Assembly: GCF_006438825.1 (NCBI RefSeq)
Contig: NZ_RCZP01000028.1
Coordinates: 1 to 64,000, forward strand
Direction: 5' to 3'
Source of the DNA: Muricoccus nepalensis
GTDB lineage: Bacteria > Pseudomonadota > Alphaproteobacteria > Acetobacterales > Acetobacteraceae
Length of the DNA stretch: 64,000 bases
Part shown: one piece after another, positions 26,276 to 35,589 of the stretch
Layout of the letters: every line of letters starts with the position of its first letter
Position numbering within the stretch: position 1 is the stretch's first letter
Notes under the pieces: generated by a model
What the model was told of the DNA's origin: nothing
Database searches by the model: none
What the model saw: the letters and a program-made list of their open reading frames with translations, nothing else
Position numbers and translations under genes: made by a program

Positions 26276-27256
26276 TCAGTCGAGGGTGATGTTGAGGTCG
26301 CGGATCAGCGGCAGCCAGGTCGCGCGCTCGCGATCGAGCAGCGCCTCGAACTCCGCCGGGCCGCCCGTCAGCGGCTCGAGCCCGAGCTGCTGCAGCCGCG
26401 CCCGCACCGCCTCGTCGCGCATCGTCGCGTCCAGCTCCCGCGTGAGCTGCGCGACCAGCGCGTCCGGCGTCGCCTTCGGCACCACCACGCCCTGCCAGGC
26501 GTAGGCCTCGAAGCCGCGGAGCCCGAGGGCGGCCCCCGCCGTCGGCACCGCCGGCAGGTCGGCGATGGGTTGGGCCGAGAGCACCGCGAGCGCCTTCACC
26601 CGGCCCGAGCGCAGGTATTCCGCGCCCGAGGGGTAGTCGAGCACCATCATCGGCACCGTGCCGGCGATCAGGTCGTTCAGTGCCGGCGCCGCCCCGCGAT
26701 AGGGCACGTGGTTGAATCGCACCCCCGCCTCGCGCGAGAGACGCTCCAGCGCGAGGTGGTGGGGCGAGCCGATGCCGGCCGTCGCGCAGTCGATGGAGCC
26801 CGGCGCCGCCTTCGCGCGGGCCACCAGCGCCTCCACCGTGTCCGCCGGTGCCTTCTCCCCCACCACCAGGAACAGCGGGAAGCGCGCCATCAGCCCGACG
26901 GGGCGGAAGTCGCGCACGGGGTCGTAGGGCAGGCGCTTGAAGAGGGCCGTGTTAAAGACGAGCGTGCCGTTGTCCGCGCTGAACAGCGTGTAGCCGTCGG
27001 GCGGCGACTTCGCGACGGCCTCGGCGCCGATGTTCGTCGCGGCGCCCGGCCGGTTCTCGATGACGATCGGCTGGCCGAGGCGCGGCGAGAGGCTCGCCCC
27101 CACCAGCCGCGCCAGCACGTCCGTGCCGCCCCCCGCCGCGTAGGCGACGATCCAGCGGAGCGAGCGCTCGGGATAGGCGGCCAGCGCCGGGGCGAGCGGC
27201 AGCGCTGCGATCCCGGCCCCCAGCAGGGCGCGCCGGCGAAGGGTGAAGCGGGTCAT
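26276..27256 (-). CDS. Bug/TctC-type receptor in the homogentisate operon
   Basis: 326 residues with signal MTRFTLRRRALLGAGIAALPLAPALA. Family blocks are YAAGGGTDVLARLV, IENRPGAATNIGAEA, and HVPYRGAAPAL. It lies between maiA and fahA in the same orientation (11 bases after its stop to maiA). A periplasmic receptor for an aromatic acid that feeds the homogentisate route is the simplest reading. It closely resembles the Bug protein beside the P450 (2658-3629). Confidence 0.92.
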   Translation of the reverse strand: MTRFTLRRRALLGAGIAALPLAPALAAYPERSLRWIVAYAAGGGTDVLARLVGASLSPRLGQPIVIENRPGAATNIGAEAVAKSPPDGYTLFSADNGTLVFNTALFKRLPYDPVRDFRPVGLMARFPLFLVVGEKAPADTVEALVARAKAAPGSIDCATAGIGSPHHLALERLSREAGVRFNHVPYRGAAPALNDLIAGTVPMMVLDYPSGAEYLRSGRVKALAVLSAQPIADLPAVPTAGAALGLRGFEAYAWQGVVVPKATPDALVAQLTRELDATMRDEAVRARLQQLGLEPLTGGPAEFEALLDRERATWLPLIRDLNITLD

Positions 27257-27318
27257 GGATGGAACCTCCCTGCCGCCGGCTCGCGCGGCCGGCTTGTCGT
27301 ATTGATTCGGGTGACGCG

Positions 27319-28602
27319 TCAGTTGGCCGGCAGAACGGTCGCGCGGCAATCCCCGAAGCCGATCGAGGCGAAGCCCGCCCGGCTGGCATGGGCGCGGAGA
27401 ATCACCTCGTCCCCGTCCTCCAGGAAGCGGCGGACCTCGCCCGAGGGCAGCGGCACCGGCTCCTTCCCGCCGCGGCTGGCCTCCAGCAGGCTGCCGAAGC
27501 CGCCCGTGTCGGGCGCCGAGATGGTGCCCGAGCCCAGCAGGTCCCCCGGGTTCAGGTCGCAGCCGTTGGACGCGTGGTGCGCGACCATCTGCGCGACGGT
27601 CCAGTACATGTGGCGCGTGTTCGACAGCGCGATCCGGTGCGGCGCGATCCCCTTCTCGCGCATGGCCGCCGTCAGGATCAGCACCTCGAGGCCGATGTCG
27701 AAGGCCCCGCGCGCCTGGTCCTGCGGGTCGAGCAGGTAGGGCAACGGCGCCGGGTCGCCCGGCGGGCGCGGGGGCTGGGCGATGCGGAAGGGCTCCAGCG
27801 CCTCCGGCGTCACTACCCAGGGGGAGATGGTCGAGCCGAAGTTCTTCGCGAGGAACGGGCCCAGTGGCTGATACTCCCAGGCCTGGATGTCGCGCGCCGA
27901 CCAGTCGTTCAGCAGCCCGTAGCCCGCCACATGCGCGTCGGCCTCCCCCACGGGGATGCCGTCGCCGAGCGCCGAGCCCGGGCCGATCCAGATGCCGACC
28001 TCGAGCTCGTAGTCGAGCCGCTCGCAGGGCGCGAAGCGCGGCGCCTCGGCCTCGGGCGCCTTGATCTGCCCCTTCGGCCGCCGCACCGGCGTGCCCGAGA
28101 CGCGCACCGAGGAGGCGCGGCCGTGGTAGCCGATCGGCACGTGCTTGTAGTTCGGCAGCAGCGGGTTGTCGGGCCGGAAGACACGGCCGACGTTCACCGC
28201 GTGGTGGATGCCGACGTAGAAGTCCGTGTAGTCGCCGATGCGCGCCGGCAGGTGCAGCGTGCAGCCGGCCATCGGGTGCAGGTGCGGCTCCACCGCCCCG
28301 CGCTGCCCGCCGCCGTCGGACAGCAGCAGCGAGAGCCGCTCCCGCAGCGCGCGCCGCGGCCCGGCGCCGAGCGCGAAGACCGCGTTCAGTGACCCGCCCG
28401 CCGCCGCCTCGCGGATGTCCTCGGCGACCGGCGCGGCCGCAAGGTCGAGGATCATGTCCCCGATCGCGACCCCCGCCCGCGCGGCGCCGCCCCCGGGCGG
28501 CGTGAAGACGCCGAGCGGCAGGTTCTGGATCGGGAACTCCGCGTGGCCGTTGGCGGAGGCGACCCAGCTCCGCAGGGCCGGGTCGTGCGTGGCGTCGGTC
28601 AT
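27319..28602 (-). CDS. fahA: Fumarylacetoacetase
   Basis: 427 residues, the usual length. The N-terminal SH3-like domain is followed by the FAH beta-roll with DYTDFY, HGRASS, ELEVGIWIG and NDWSARDIQAWEYQPLGPF, and the late STISPWVV stretch. These include the Ca/Mg-binding Asp/Glu set and the substrate Arg region of the family. It hydrolyses 4-fumarylacetoacetate to fumarate and acetoacetate. The start codon is three bases from the hmgA stop. Confidence 0.95.
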   Translation of the reverse strand: MTDATHDPALRSWVASANGHAEFPIQNLPLGVFTPPGGGAARAGVAIGDMILDLAAAPVAEDIREAAAGGSLNAVFALGAGPRRALRERLSLLLSDGGGQRGAVEPHLHPMAGCTLHLPARIGDYTDFYVGIHHAVNVGRVFRPDNPLLPNYKHVPIGYHGRASSVRVSGTPVRRPKGQIKAPEAEAPRFAPCERLDYELEVGIWIGPGSALGDGIPVGEADAHVAGYGLLNDWSARDIQAWEYQPLGPFLAKNFGSTISPWVVTPEALEPFRIAQPPRPPGDPAPLPYLLDPQDQARGAFDIGLEVLILTAAMREKGIAPHRIALSNTRHMYWTVAQMVAHHASNGCDLNPGDLLGSGTISAPDTGGFGSLLEASRGGKEPVPLPSGEVRRFLEDGDEVILRAHASRAGFASIGFGDCRATVLPAN

Positions 28603-28605
28603 GCT

Positions 28606-29943
28606 CTACCGCTGGTTCGGGTTGAAGTGCTTGCGCAGGCCCGCGCCGTAGCCGGCGTAGTCGCGCTGGAACCCCGGCGCCTCGGCCGCGAAGCGCGTGA
28701 CGCGCTGCGGCAGGCGCGTCTCGAGCATGAAGGCGAGCGTGCCCTCGAGCTTGTGCGGCTTCAGCTCCGCCGCGCTCGCGCCCTCGAAGGCCGTCACGTC
28801 GGGCCCGTGCGGCAGCATGCAGTTGTGCAGCGAGAAGCCGCCGGGCGTGAAGCCGCCGCCGGGCTTGGCGTCGTAGACGCCCTCGATCAGCCCCATGAAC
28901 TCGCTCATGACGTTCATGTGGTACCAGGGCGGGCGGAAGGTGTTCTCGGCCACCAGCCAGCGGTCGGGGAAGATGACGAAGTCGATGTTCGCCGTGCCCG
29001 GCGTTTCGCTCGGCGAGGTCATCACCGTGAAGATCGAGGGGTCCGCGTGGTCGAAGAGGATCGGCCCCACCGGGGAGAAGCGCTTGAGGTCGTACTTGTA
29101 GGGCGCGTAGTTCCCGTGCCAAGCGACGACGTCGAGCGGCGACTGCCCGATCTCCGTCCGCCACAGCACCCCGCCCCACTTCACCGTGAGAAGCGAGGGC
29201 ACCTCGCGGTCCTCGTAGGCCGCGACCGGCGTCAGGAAGTCGCGCTGGTTCGCCAGGCAGTTGGCGCCGATCGGCCCCCGCTCGGGCAGGGTGAAGGCGC
29301 CGCCGTAGTTCTCGCAGAGATACCCGCGCGCCGGTCCGCCCCGCAGCTCCACCCGCAGCTTCACGCCCCGCGGCACGACGGCGATCTCGCCGGGCGCGAT
29401 GTCGATCACCCCGAACTCGGTCGCGAGCCGCAGCGCCCCCTGCTGCGGCAGGAAGAGCATCTCCGCGTCGGCGTTGTAGAAGTACTCGTCCGCCATGGAG
29501 CGCGTGACGAGGTAGACATGCGCCCCCATGCCGGACTGCGCGCCCGCGTCGCCCGCCGTGGTGATGGTGCGGATGCCCTCCAGGAAGGAGACCTCCCCCT
29601 CCGGCAGCGGCAGCGGGTCCCAGCGCATGGGCGCGAGCGGCAGCTCCACCTCCGCGCAGGGGGCCGTGCGCCACAGCCCCGGATCCACCCGCTCGAAGGC
29701 GCCCCAGTGGGCGACGGTCGGCCGGATGCGGTAGAGCCAGGACCGCTCGTTCGTCGCCCGCGGCGCCGTGAAGGGCGAGCCCGAGAGCTGCTCCGCGTAG
29801 AGGCCGTAAGAGCATTTCTGCGGGGAGTTGCGGCCGACCGGCAGCGCCCCCGGCAGGGCCTCCGTTTCGAAGCCGTTCCCGAAGCCGGGCATGTAGCCCG
29901 TCTCGTTGCGGGTGAGCGGCGATGGGCTGAAGGGGGCGTTCAT
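28606..29943 (-). CDS. hmgA: Homogentisate 1,2-dioxygenase
   Basis: 445 residues, the usual length. It begins with a segment containing [19 protein letters not shown], which is diagnostic of HGD, and retains the Fe(II) ligands in [14 protein letters not shown] (His, Glu) and [11 protein letters not shown] (His). It opens the ring of homogentisate to maleylacetoacetate, using O2. It lies between fahA and the metallo-hydrolase gene in one operon. Confidence 0.96.
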   Translation of the reverse strand: MNAPFSPSPLTRNETGYMPGFGNGFETEALPGALPVGRNSPQKCSYGLYAEQLSGSPFTAPRATNERSWLYRIRPTVAHWGAFERVDPGLWRTAPCAEVELPLAPMRWDPLPLPEGEVSFLEGIRTITTAGDAGAQSGMGAHVYLVTRSMADEYFYNADAEMLFLPQQGALRLATEFGVIDIAPGEIAVVPRGVKLRVELRGGPARGYLCENYGGAFTLPERGPIGANCLANQRDFLTPVAAYEDREVPSLLTVKWGGVLWRTEIGQSPLDVVAWHGNYAPYKYDLKRFSPVGPILFDHADPSIFTVMTSPSETPGTANIDFVIFPDRWLVAENTFRPPWYHMNVMSEFMGLIEGVYDAKPGGGFTPGGFSLHNCMLPHGPDVTAFEGASAAELKPHKLEGTLAFMLETRLPQRVTRFAAEAPGFQRDYAGYGAGLRKHFNPNQR

Positions 29944-29956
29944 GCGGGGCTCCTCT

Positions 29957-30937
29957 CTAGCGGTCCAGCTCGGCGGACTTCATCTCGGTGCCGTGTTCCA
30001 ACGCCTTCCACATCTCGACGTCGCGCTCGGCGGTCCAGATGCGGGGATGGTCGAGGCCCTTCGCCTCGTCATAGGCGCGGGAGACGTCGAAGGGCATGCA
30101 GTGGTCGAAGATCACCCAGTGCCCGTATTTCGGGCGCATGGCCGACATCGCCTCGTCGTAGACCTGCTTGAGGGAGTGCCCGGCCGCGACCCCCTTCCGC
30201 GCGATCGCGAACAGGTCCGCCGTGAACTCCGCCGTGCCCCGCAGGCCTTCCTCGATCCGCTCGGGTGTCGTCAGCGAGTTGCCGCGCCCGGGCACCAGCG
30301 CCACCGGCTTCAGCGCCCGGATGGCCTCCAGCGTGCCCGGCCAGTCCGCGAAATGGGCGTCGCCGCAATAAGGAGTCGCGCCGTATTCCACGCAGTCGCC
30401 CGAAAACAGCACGCGCTCCTTCGGCAGCCACACGATCGTGTCGCCGGCCGTGTGCGAGCGCCCGATCTGGATGATCTGCACCTCCCGCTTGCCCATCCAG
30501 AGCGTCATTTTCTTGTGGAAGGTCACGTCCGGCCAAGTCAGGCCCGGGATGCTCTCCTTGCCGCGGAACAGGCGGGGGAAGCGGCCGATCTCGCTGTCCA
30601 TGTCCTGCTGCCCACGCTCGACGATGAGGTCGCGCGTGACGTCCGACGCAATCACCTGCGCCCCCTCGTAGCCGGAGGCGCCGAGCACGCGCACGGCGTG
30701 GTAGTGCGAGAGCACCACATGCGTCACCGGCTTGTCCGTCACGGTGCGGATGCGCGCGATCACGTCGGCCGCCATGCGCGGCGTCGCCTGGGCGTCCACG
30801 ACCAGCACGCCCTCGTCCCCGATGACCACGCCCGAGTTCGGGTCGCCCTCCGCCGTGTAGCCGTAGAGGCCCGGGCCGAGCTCGTCGAAGGAGATGGTCT
30901 TGTCGGCGAGGTCGGTGGTGCTGGCGAAGCCGGACAT
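29957..30937 (-). CDS. Metallo-beta-lactamase-fold hydrolase with atypical first motif
   Basis: 326 residues from the ATG at 30937 ([17 protein letters not shown]). The MBL core begins [16 protein letters not shown], but the first metal motif reads [16 protein letters not shown]: the HxH is present, while the Asp of canonical HxHxDH is replaced by Arg. The motif [14 protein letters not shown] supplies a further His, and [13 protein letters not shown] an Asp. This variant suggests altered metal use. The homogentisate operon context hints at ring-fission or ester hydrolysis, but the substrate is unknown. Confidence 0.85.
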   Translation of the reverse strand: MSGFASTTDLADKTISFDELGPGLYGYTAEGDPNSGVVIGDEGVLVVDAQATPRMAADVIARIRTVTDKPVTHVVLSHYHAVRVLGASGYEGAQVIASDVTRDLIVERGQQDMDSEIGRFPRLFRGKESIPGLTWPDVTFHKKMTLWMGKREVQIIQIGRSHTAGDTIVWLPKERVLFSGDCVEYGATPYCGDAHFADWPGTLEAIRALKPVALVPGRGNSLTTPERIEEGLRGTAEFTADLFAIARKGVAAGHSLKQVYDEAMSAMRPKYGHWVIFDHCMPFDVSRAYDEAKGLDHPRIWTAERDVEMWKALEHGTEMKSAELDR

Positions 30938-30948
30938 AGGGGGTTCCT

Positions 30949-31176
30949 TCAGGCGCGGGCGGCGAGGGTGGCGTCGTGCCCCGCGGGCACGATCCCCTCC
31001 CGCGCCCGCGCCATGGCCTGGCGCAGCACGGCGGGGTCGCCGATGTGGTTGCAAAGGAGCAGGATCAGCCGCGCGTCCACCTGCCGCCCCTGCTCGGGCG
31101 AAAGGTCCTGGTGGAGCGCGAGCAGCGCCTCGTAGAAGTCGTCGGGCGCGGCGATGTTGGGCTCGGTGTTCAGCAT
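30949..31176 (-). CDS. DUF2783 small protein
   Basis: 75 residues, all helical-looking: MLNTEPNIAAPDDFYEALL, LSPEQGRQVDARLILLLCNHIGD. It matches the DUF2783 pattern. Its ATG overlaps the stop of the FAD-monooxygenase gene by one base (TGATG), implying co-translation; DUF2783 genes are usually found beside such monooxygenases, and a small accessory subunit is a fair guess. Confidence 0.8.
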   Translation of the reverse strand: MLNTEPNIAAPDDFYEALLALHQDLSPEQGRQVDARLILLLCNHIGDPAVLRQAMARAREGIVPAGHDATLAARA

Positions 31177-32795
31177 CACGCCCCCTCCACGCCCCGCCCC
31201 GTCGCGCGGTCGAGGGCCGCGCGCACGGCCTCGGGATCGAAGCGGCGCCAGCGGGCGCAGACGTGCTGGTCCGGGCGGATGAGGTACGTGGTCCCCGGCC
31301 GCGCGTCGTAGCGGCGCGCGGCCAGCCCCTCCGCGTCGGCGGCCGCCGTCACGGCCAGGACACGAAGCGGCGGCACGGTCGCGGGCGGGGCGGGCGCGGC
31401 CTCGCCGAAATGCAGCAGCACGAAGCCGCCGCCGAGATGCCGCAGCAGCCAGTCGCCGCCGGCCAGCGGCGCGTCCAGCGCCGGCGCGCCGGGCACCATC
31501 GGCCCCTCGAAGACCTCGTCGTCCGGCGTGTTCAGCGGCGAGGCCGCGTAGGTGCTGGGCAGGGAGAGCCGCCCGCTGTTCACCAGGCGCCGCGCGAAGG
31601 CGCAGTCCCGCGCGAGGTCCAGCACCGCGTCGCGGAAGGCCCGGCTCGCCTCGCTCTTCGGCGTGATGAAGTCGGTGGAGCGCGTGGAGTTGAGGATGTT
31701 CTCGTCGGCCGCCGCCACGCGCTCGGCGTCGTAGCTGTCCAGCAACGCGTCCGGCGCCGCGCCGCGCAGCACGAGGGCGAGCTTCCAGGCGATGTTCTCC
31801 GCGTCCTGCACGCCGCTGTTCGCGCCGCGCGCGCCGAAGGGGGAGACGCCGTGGGCCGCGTCGCCCGCGAAGACCACGCGCCCGTGGCGGAAGCGCTCCA
31901 TGCGCAGGCAGGAGAAGGTGTAGACGCTCACCCATTCGAGCTCGAAGTCGGCATCCTTGCCCAGCAGCGCCCGCACGCGGGGGATCACCCGCACGGGATC
32001 GCGCTCCGCCACCGGGTCCGCGTCCCAGCCGAGCTGGAAGTCGATGCGCCAGACGCCGTCGGGCTGGCTATGCAGCAGCACGGACTGGTTGGGGTGGAAG
32101 GGCGGGTCGAACCAGAACCAGCGCTCGGCCGGGAAGTCGGCCTTCATGCGGACATCGGCGATGAGGAAGCGGTCGCGGAAGGTCCGGCCCTTGCTCTCCA
32201 GGCCGAGGGCGCGGCGGATCGGGGAGCGCGCGCCGTCCGCGGCCACGAGGTAGTCGGCGACGATCCGGTACGCGCCGTCCGGCGTCTCGACCGTGAGGCC
32301 CACGCCATCCTCCGAGGGCTCCACGGCCGCCACCTTGTTCCCCCAGCGGATCTCGATCCCGGGCATGGCGCGGGCGCGGTCGAGCAGGAAGCCCTCGACG
32401 TAGTATTGCTGCAGGTTGACGAAGGCCGGGCGGCGATGCCCGCTTTCGGGCAGAAGGTCGAAGCTGTAGACGGGGTCCTCCCGGTGGAAGACCCGCCCGC
32501 GGCTCCAGGTCACGCCCTTCTCCACCATGGCGTCGCCGCAGCCGAGCCGGTCGAAGATCTCGAGCGTGCGCTTGGCGAAGCAGATGGCGCGCGACCCGTT
32601 GGAGAGGCTGGCGTCGTCGTCCAGCAGCAGCACGCGCCGGCCCGATCCCTCGAGGGCCTGCGCGAGGTCGATCGCGGTCGCGAGCCCCACCGGCCCCGCC
32701 CCCACCACCACCACCGCGTGGCGCGCGGCCTGGGGCGCCGACTGGTCCGGCGAGCGCCGGTACTCGAAGCGGAGGGATCGGTAATCGACGTGCAT
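31176..32795 (-). CDS. FAD-dependent aromatic hydroxylase (3-hydroxyphenylpropionate/phenylacetate type)
   Basis: 539 residues. FAD-binding GAGPVGLATAIDLAQ, DGARS (NAD(P)H/FAD site) and GDAAHGVSPFGARGANSG are all present, with a C-terminal thioredoxin-like domain typical of MhpA-size enzymes. Similar enzymes hydroxylate mono-hydroxylated aromatic acids. Standing first in the homogentisate operon, it may convert a hydroxyphenylacetate to homogentisate; this is inferred from context. Transcription is divergent from marR across the operator at 32849-32870. Confidence 0.88.
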   Translation of the reverse strand: MHVDYRSLRFEYRRSPDQSAPQAARHAVVVVGAGPVGLATAIDLAQALEGSGRRVLLLDDDASLSNGSRAICFAKRTLEIFDRLGCGDAMVEKGVTWSRGRVFHREDPVYSFDLLPESGHRRPAFVNLQQYYVEGFLLDRARAMPGIEIRWGNKVAAVEPSEDGVGLTVETPDGAYRIVADYLVAADGARSPIRRALGLESKGRTFRDRFLIADVRMKADFPAERWFWFDPPFHPNQSVLLHSQPDGVWRIDFQLGWDADPVAERDPVRVIPRVRALLGKDADFELEWVSVYTFSCLRMERFRHGRVVFAGDAAHGVSPFGARGANSGVQDAENIAWKLALVLRGAAPDALLDSYDAERVAAADENILNSTRSTDFITPKSEASRAFRDAVLDLARDCAFARRLVNSGRLSLPSTYAASPLNTPDDEVFEGPMVPGAPALDAPLAGGDWLLRHLGGGFVLLHFGEAAPAPPATVPPLRVLAVTAAADAEGLAARRYDARPGTTYLIRPDQHVCARWRRFDPEAVRAALDRATGRGVEGA

Positions 32796-32848
32796 GGCCG
32801 GGCCCTCCTCCTGGCCGATCTTCGAGGACCAGGCCGTTATCGGGGGCT

Positions 32849-32870
32849 TATCATCTCATATAAGATGATA
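32849..32870. promoter_or_regulatory. Palindromic operator between the hydroxylase and marR genes
   Basis: A perfect 8-bp inverted repeat, TATCATCT and AGATGATA, flanks the six-base spacer CATATA. It lies in the 88-base divergent region. The -35-like TTGTAT of the hydroxylase promoter (32868-32873, minus strand) overlaps one arm, so binding would block transcription. The shape and position fit a MarR-type repressor site. Confidence 0.65.
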
Positions 32871-32883
32871 CAACACTCCCCTG

Positions 32884-33375
32884 ATGCCCAAGCCCGCCCC
32901 CGCCCCGCTCCGCCTCGCCGAGTTCCTGCCCTACCGGCTCTCGGTCGCCGGCGAGACGGTGAGCCGCGCCTTCGCGGACCGCTACGAGGCCGAGTTCGGC
33001 CTCTCCATCCCCGAGTGGCGCGTCATGGCCATCCTCGGCGAGGGCACGTCCCTCACCACCCAGGCGGTGATCGCGCGCACCGAGATGGACCGGGTGAAGG
33101 TCAGCCGCGCCGTCATCCGCCTCGCGGCCAAGGACTTCGTCGCCCGCGCCCCGCACCCGGAGGACCAGCGCGCCCAGGTGCTGCGCCTGGCGCCCCGTGG
33201 CCTCGCCCTCTACCGCCGCATCGTCCCCCGCGCCCGCGCCCTGCAGGCCGAGCTGGCCGAGGCGCTGACGGAGGAGGAGCGGCACGCCCTCGACGCCATC
33301 CTGCACAAGCTCCACCGCCGCGCCGCCCGCCTCCTCGGGCGCGAGGGGCCGGCGCTAGGCCCAGGCGGCGAGTAG
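32884..33375 (+). CDS. MarR-family transcriptional regulator
   Basis: 163 residues with a winged HTH: EWRVMAILGEGTSLTTQAVIARTEMDRVKVSRAVIRLAAKDFVAR (described by its key parts, HTH near residues 60-85 and wing HPEDQRAQVLRL). MarR proteins release DNA on binding phenolic or aromatic ligands. It probably represses the divergent homogentisate operon through the 22-base palindrome in the intergenic gap. The 3' end overlaps the convergent hydrolase gene by 21 bases. Confidence 0.92.
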   Translation: MPKPAPAPLRLAEFLPYRLSVAGETVSRAFADRYEAEFGLSIPEWRVMAILGEGTSLTTQAVIARTEMDRVKVSRAVIRLAAKDFVARAPHPEDQRAQVLRLAPRGLALYRRIVPRARALQAELAEALTEEERHALDAILHKLHRRAARLLGREGPALGPGGE

Positions 33376-33966
33376 CTCCTCCGTCCGCACCGTCTCCACC
33401 TGCTGCCCGTAGCGCTCGCGGTAGAGCGTGAGCAGCGCATCGTGCGTGCGGTCGGAGGAGGAGCAGACGGCATCGGTCGGCACCACCACGCGGTACCCGC
33501 GGTCCACGGCGCCGAGCACGCCGGCGAGGACGCAGACATCCGTCTCCGCGCCCGTGACGATCAGCGTGTCCGTCTCCCACTCCTTCAGCACCGCCTCCAG
33601 CTCCGGCCGAAGCCAGGGCGAGTACACGCTCTTGTCGATCACCCGCGCCGGCGGGACCAGCCGGGCGAGCGGGGGCAGCAGCTCCACCTGCTCGGGCCGA
33701 AGCGCCTCCAGCGTCACCCCCTCCCAGCGCTCGTAGTAGCGGCGCCAGGTCCCCTCCCCCTCCCCGGGATGGGTGGCGGGGATGAAGCGCGTGAAGATCG
33801 TCCGCTCGGGATGCGCGGCCGCGATCCGCTCCACCACCGGCAGCGTCCGCGCCATCCAGGGCGCGTGCCAGTCGGTGGGCTCGGCGAAGAGCCGCTGCAT
33901 GTCGATGCACAGATGCGCGCAACGGGCCGAGAGAGGCCCGTACCGAAACCCGTTCTCTTCCTTCAC
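33355..33966 (-). CDS. Cysteine hydrolase (isochorismatase-like)
   Basis: 203 residues with the alpha/beta hydrolase-like IHF fold: catalytic Asp in LCIDMQRLFAEP, Lys in VIDKSVYSPW, and Cys in GAETDVCVLAGVLGAVDRGY. The family cleaves amides or N-carbamoyl compounds (nicotinamidase, carbamoylsarcosine amidase). The substrate is not indicated. Tail-to-tail overlap with marR suggests possible antisense effects. Confidence 0.9.
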   Translation of the reverse strand: MKEENGFRYGPLSARCAHLCIDMQRLFAEPTDWHAPWMARTLPVVERIAAAHPERTIFTRFIPATHPGEGEGTWRRYYERWEGVTLEALRPEQVELLPPLARLVPPARVIDKSVYSPWLRPELEAVLKEWETDTLIVTGAETDVCVLAGVLGAVDRGYRVVVPTDAVCSSSDRTHDALLTLYRERYGQQVETVRTEELLAAWA

Positions 33967-34188
33967 GTCCGCTCCCTCCGGTTCTTTCTGTCAGAACGAA
34001 GGAGGCGGCACTCCGCTGCGTGCCACCCGCACGCAAGACGCCGTCCGCGGCCGACCGCCCCTCGCCGGCCCTGCCCCCCGGGATCGGCCCCCGCCGGGAA
34101 CCCGGCCACCACCCCGTCCCGCCCGCCCCTGGAACGATGCCCGTCCGTGTTCTGTTACAAGGCCGCGGAAACAGGAAGAAAGGCCGCC

Positions 34189-35124
34189 TCAGCCGGCGCG
34201 ACCGGCCTCGGCCGTCCGCCCGCCCGGAGCCGGGATTGGCGCCTCCCGCTGGAAGGCCCAGCGCAGCGTCCGCGCGATCCCCAGGGTCCCCGCCCGGACC
34301 AGCGGCCCGCTGAGCGCCCCGCCGGGCAGCCCGTGCATCCGCCGGGCCCAGGGCGGCAGCAGGTCCACCCCCGCCTGGAGGGTGAGCTGCTGCAGGGGCT
34401 CCGTCACCCGGTTCGGCGCGGGCTGGGTGAGGACGACGCGGGCCACCTCCCGCGTCCTGGCATCGCTCAGCAGGGCGGGCCGCATGGCCCGGATCAGCCC
34501 CATGGCCTCCGCCCGGCTCCGCGGCACGGGGCCGGCGCCGAGCGCCAGCCCGACTTGCGCCATCTCGTCGAAGTAGCGGTCCTGGTCCGCGACCGACATG
34601 CCGGGCTCGCCGTAGCGGATCCAGGCATCCAGGAAGCTCGCCGTCTCCGTCACGTGCACCCAGGCGAGCAGCGCGGGATCGTTCGCCTCGTAGGGGACGC
34701 CGGACGGAAGGACCCCCCGGATATGCCCGTGGATCCGCCGCACCCGGGCGATGATCGCCTCCGCCTCCTCCCGCCCGCCATAGGTCGTGACGGCGATGAA
34801 CCGGGCCGTGCGCCGCAGCCGCCCGTGCATGTCGGCGCGGAAGTTCGAGTGGTCCCAGACCCCCGCCAGCACCGCCGGGTGCAGCATCTGGAGAAGAAGG
34901 GAAGCCACCCCGCCAACCATCATGGAGGTGACGTCCCCGTGCACCCGCCAGGCTACCGAGTCTGGCCCGAACAACCCGTCCGCCTGCCGCAGGACCGGCG
35001 TTTCGCCGCGTTTCCGGTCGTTGAAGAGGGCCACGACCTGGGCCGCGATCGCCCCGCGGATGGGGCGGGAGACGAGGCGCCCGAGGGTGGCCGGGGAGGG
35101 AACGGGCGAGCCGGAGGCCGGCAT
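34189..35124 (-). CDS. Oxygenase MpaB-family protein (DUF2236)
   Basis: 311 residues. Typical landmarks of DUF2236 are VHGDVTSMMVGGVASLLLQMLHPAVLAGVWDHS (the conserved GGxxALLLQ..HP.V..GV..HS pattern), and HVTETASFLDAWIRYG with a conserved His/Asp. MpaB members bind heme and cleave or hydroxylate; rubber oxygenase Lcp shares the fold. The natural substrate here is unknown. Gene is alone on the minus strand, with a 222-base gap to the hydrolase (no gene seen there, one small inverted repeat GTTCT/AGAAC). Confidence 0.85.
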   Translation of the reverse strand: MPASGSPVPSPATLGRLVSRPIRGAIAAQVVALFNDRKRGETPVLRQADGLFGPDSVAWRVHGDVTSMMVGGVASLLLQMLHPAVLAGVWDHSNFRADMHGRLRRTARFIAVTTYGGREEAEAIIARVRRIHGHIRGVLPSGVPYEANDPALLAWVHVTETASFLDAWIRYGEPGMSVADQDRYFDEMAQVGLALGAGPVPRSRAEAMGLIRAMRPALLSDARTREVARVVLTQPAPNRVTEPLQQLTLQAGVDLLPPWARRMHGLPGGALSGPLVRAGTLGIARTLRWAFQREAPIPAPGGRTAEAGRAG

Positions 35125-35589
35125 CAGCGCGCCCCCGTGGCCGGGAGGGAGGCCAGGCGACGCCGGCCAGACGGGGAAGGGAGAGGAATCATCCCCTCGT
35201 CAACGGCCGAGCCCCGGGCCGCGTTGCCGAACGCCCCCCAGCAGGGGTTCGGAAACGGTCCTCCGGCAGCCCCCCACCAGCCCCTTATCCACCCCTGAAT
35301 CACGATCACGTCACCATTACGTTCTCAAAAAAGTGTGCTTTCGGCGCACGGCGCAGTGTGTCGTAACATGATCGTACGATCATTCCTGGGTTCATCATCC
35401 TAGCAATCACGCGAATGCGAGGTCCCAGCCGTCGAATCGTGACGGTTTCGGCAACCGTTGCCGGACCATGGCTGTGTCGGCCGGGACACCTTGGTAGCCC
35501 TGCCGCCAGCGGTAGGGGACGACCGCCAGGGCCGATGGGAAAATCCACGGACCGGCTTCGCGACTGATGACTGGGAAAGACAACCACAC
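35125..35589. other. 465-base control region between mpaB-like and beta-helix genes
   Basis: No gene is convincing here. The middle part (about 35295-35410) is clearly richer in A+T than the surroundings and holds a GTGTGC/GCGCAC hairpin, a 16-bp palindrome and an inverted CGGCAACCGTTGCCG element (about 35447-35463). It probably holds divergent promoters. ORFs in it are small and read as shadows. Confidence 0.5.
35368..35383. repeat. 16-bp perfect palindrome upstream of the beta-helix gene
   Basis: ATGATCGTACGATCAT is fully self-complementary with no spacer. It sits ~205 bases upstream of the start codon in an AT-rich island, as an operator for a dimeric regulator might. Confidence 0.6.

Noticed and set aside
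35125-35457. Repetitive or CRISPR-like array in the AT-rich island
   Set aside because: The repeats are single palindromes of different sequence, without regular spacers; no array is present anywhere in the window.
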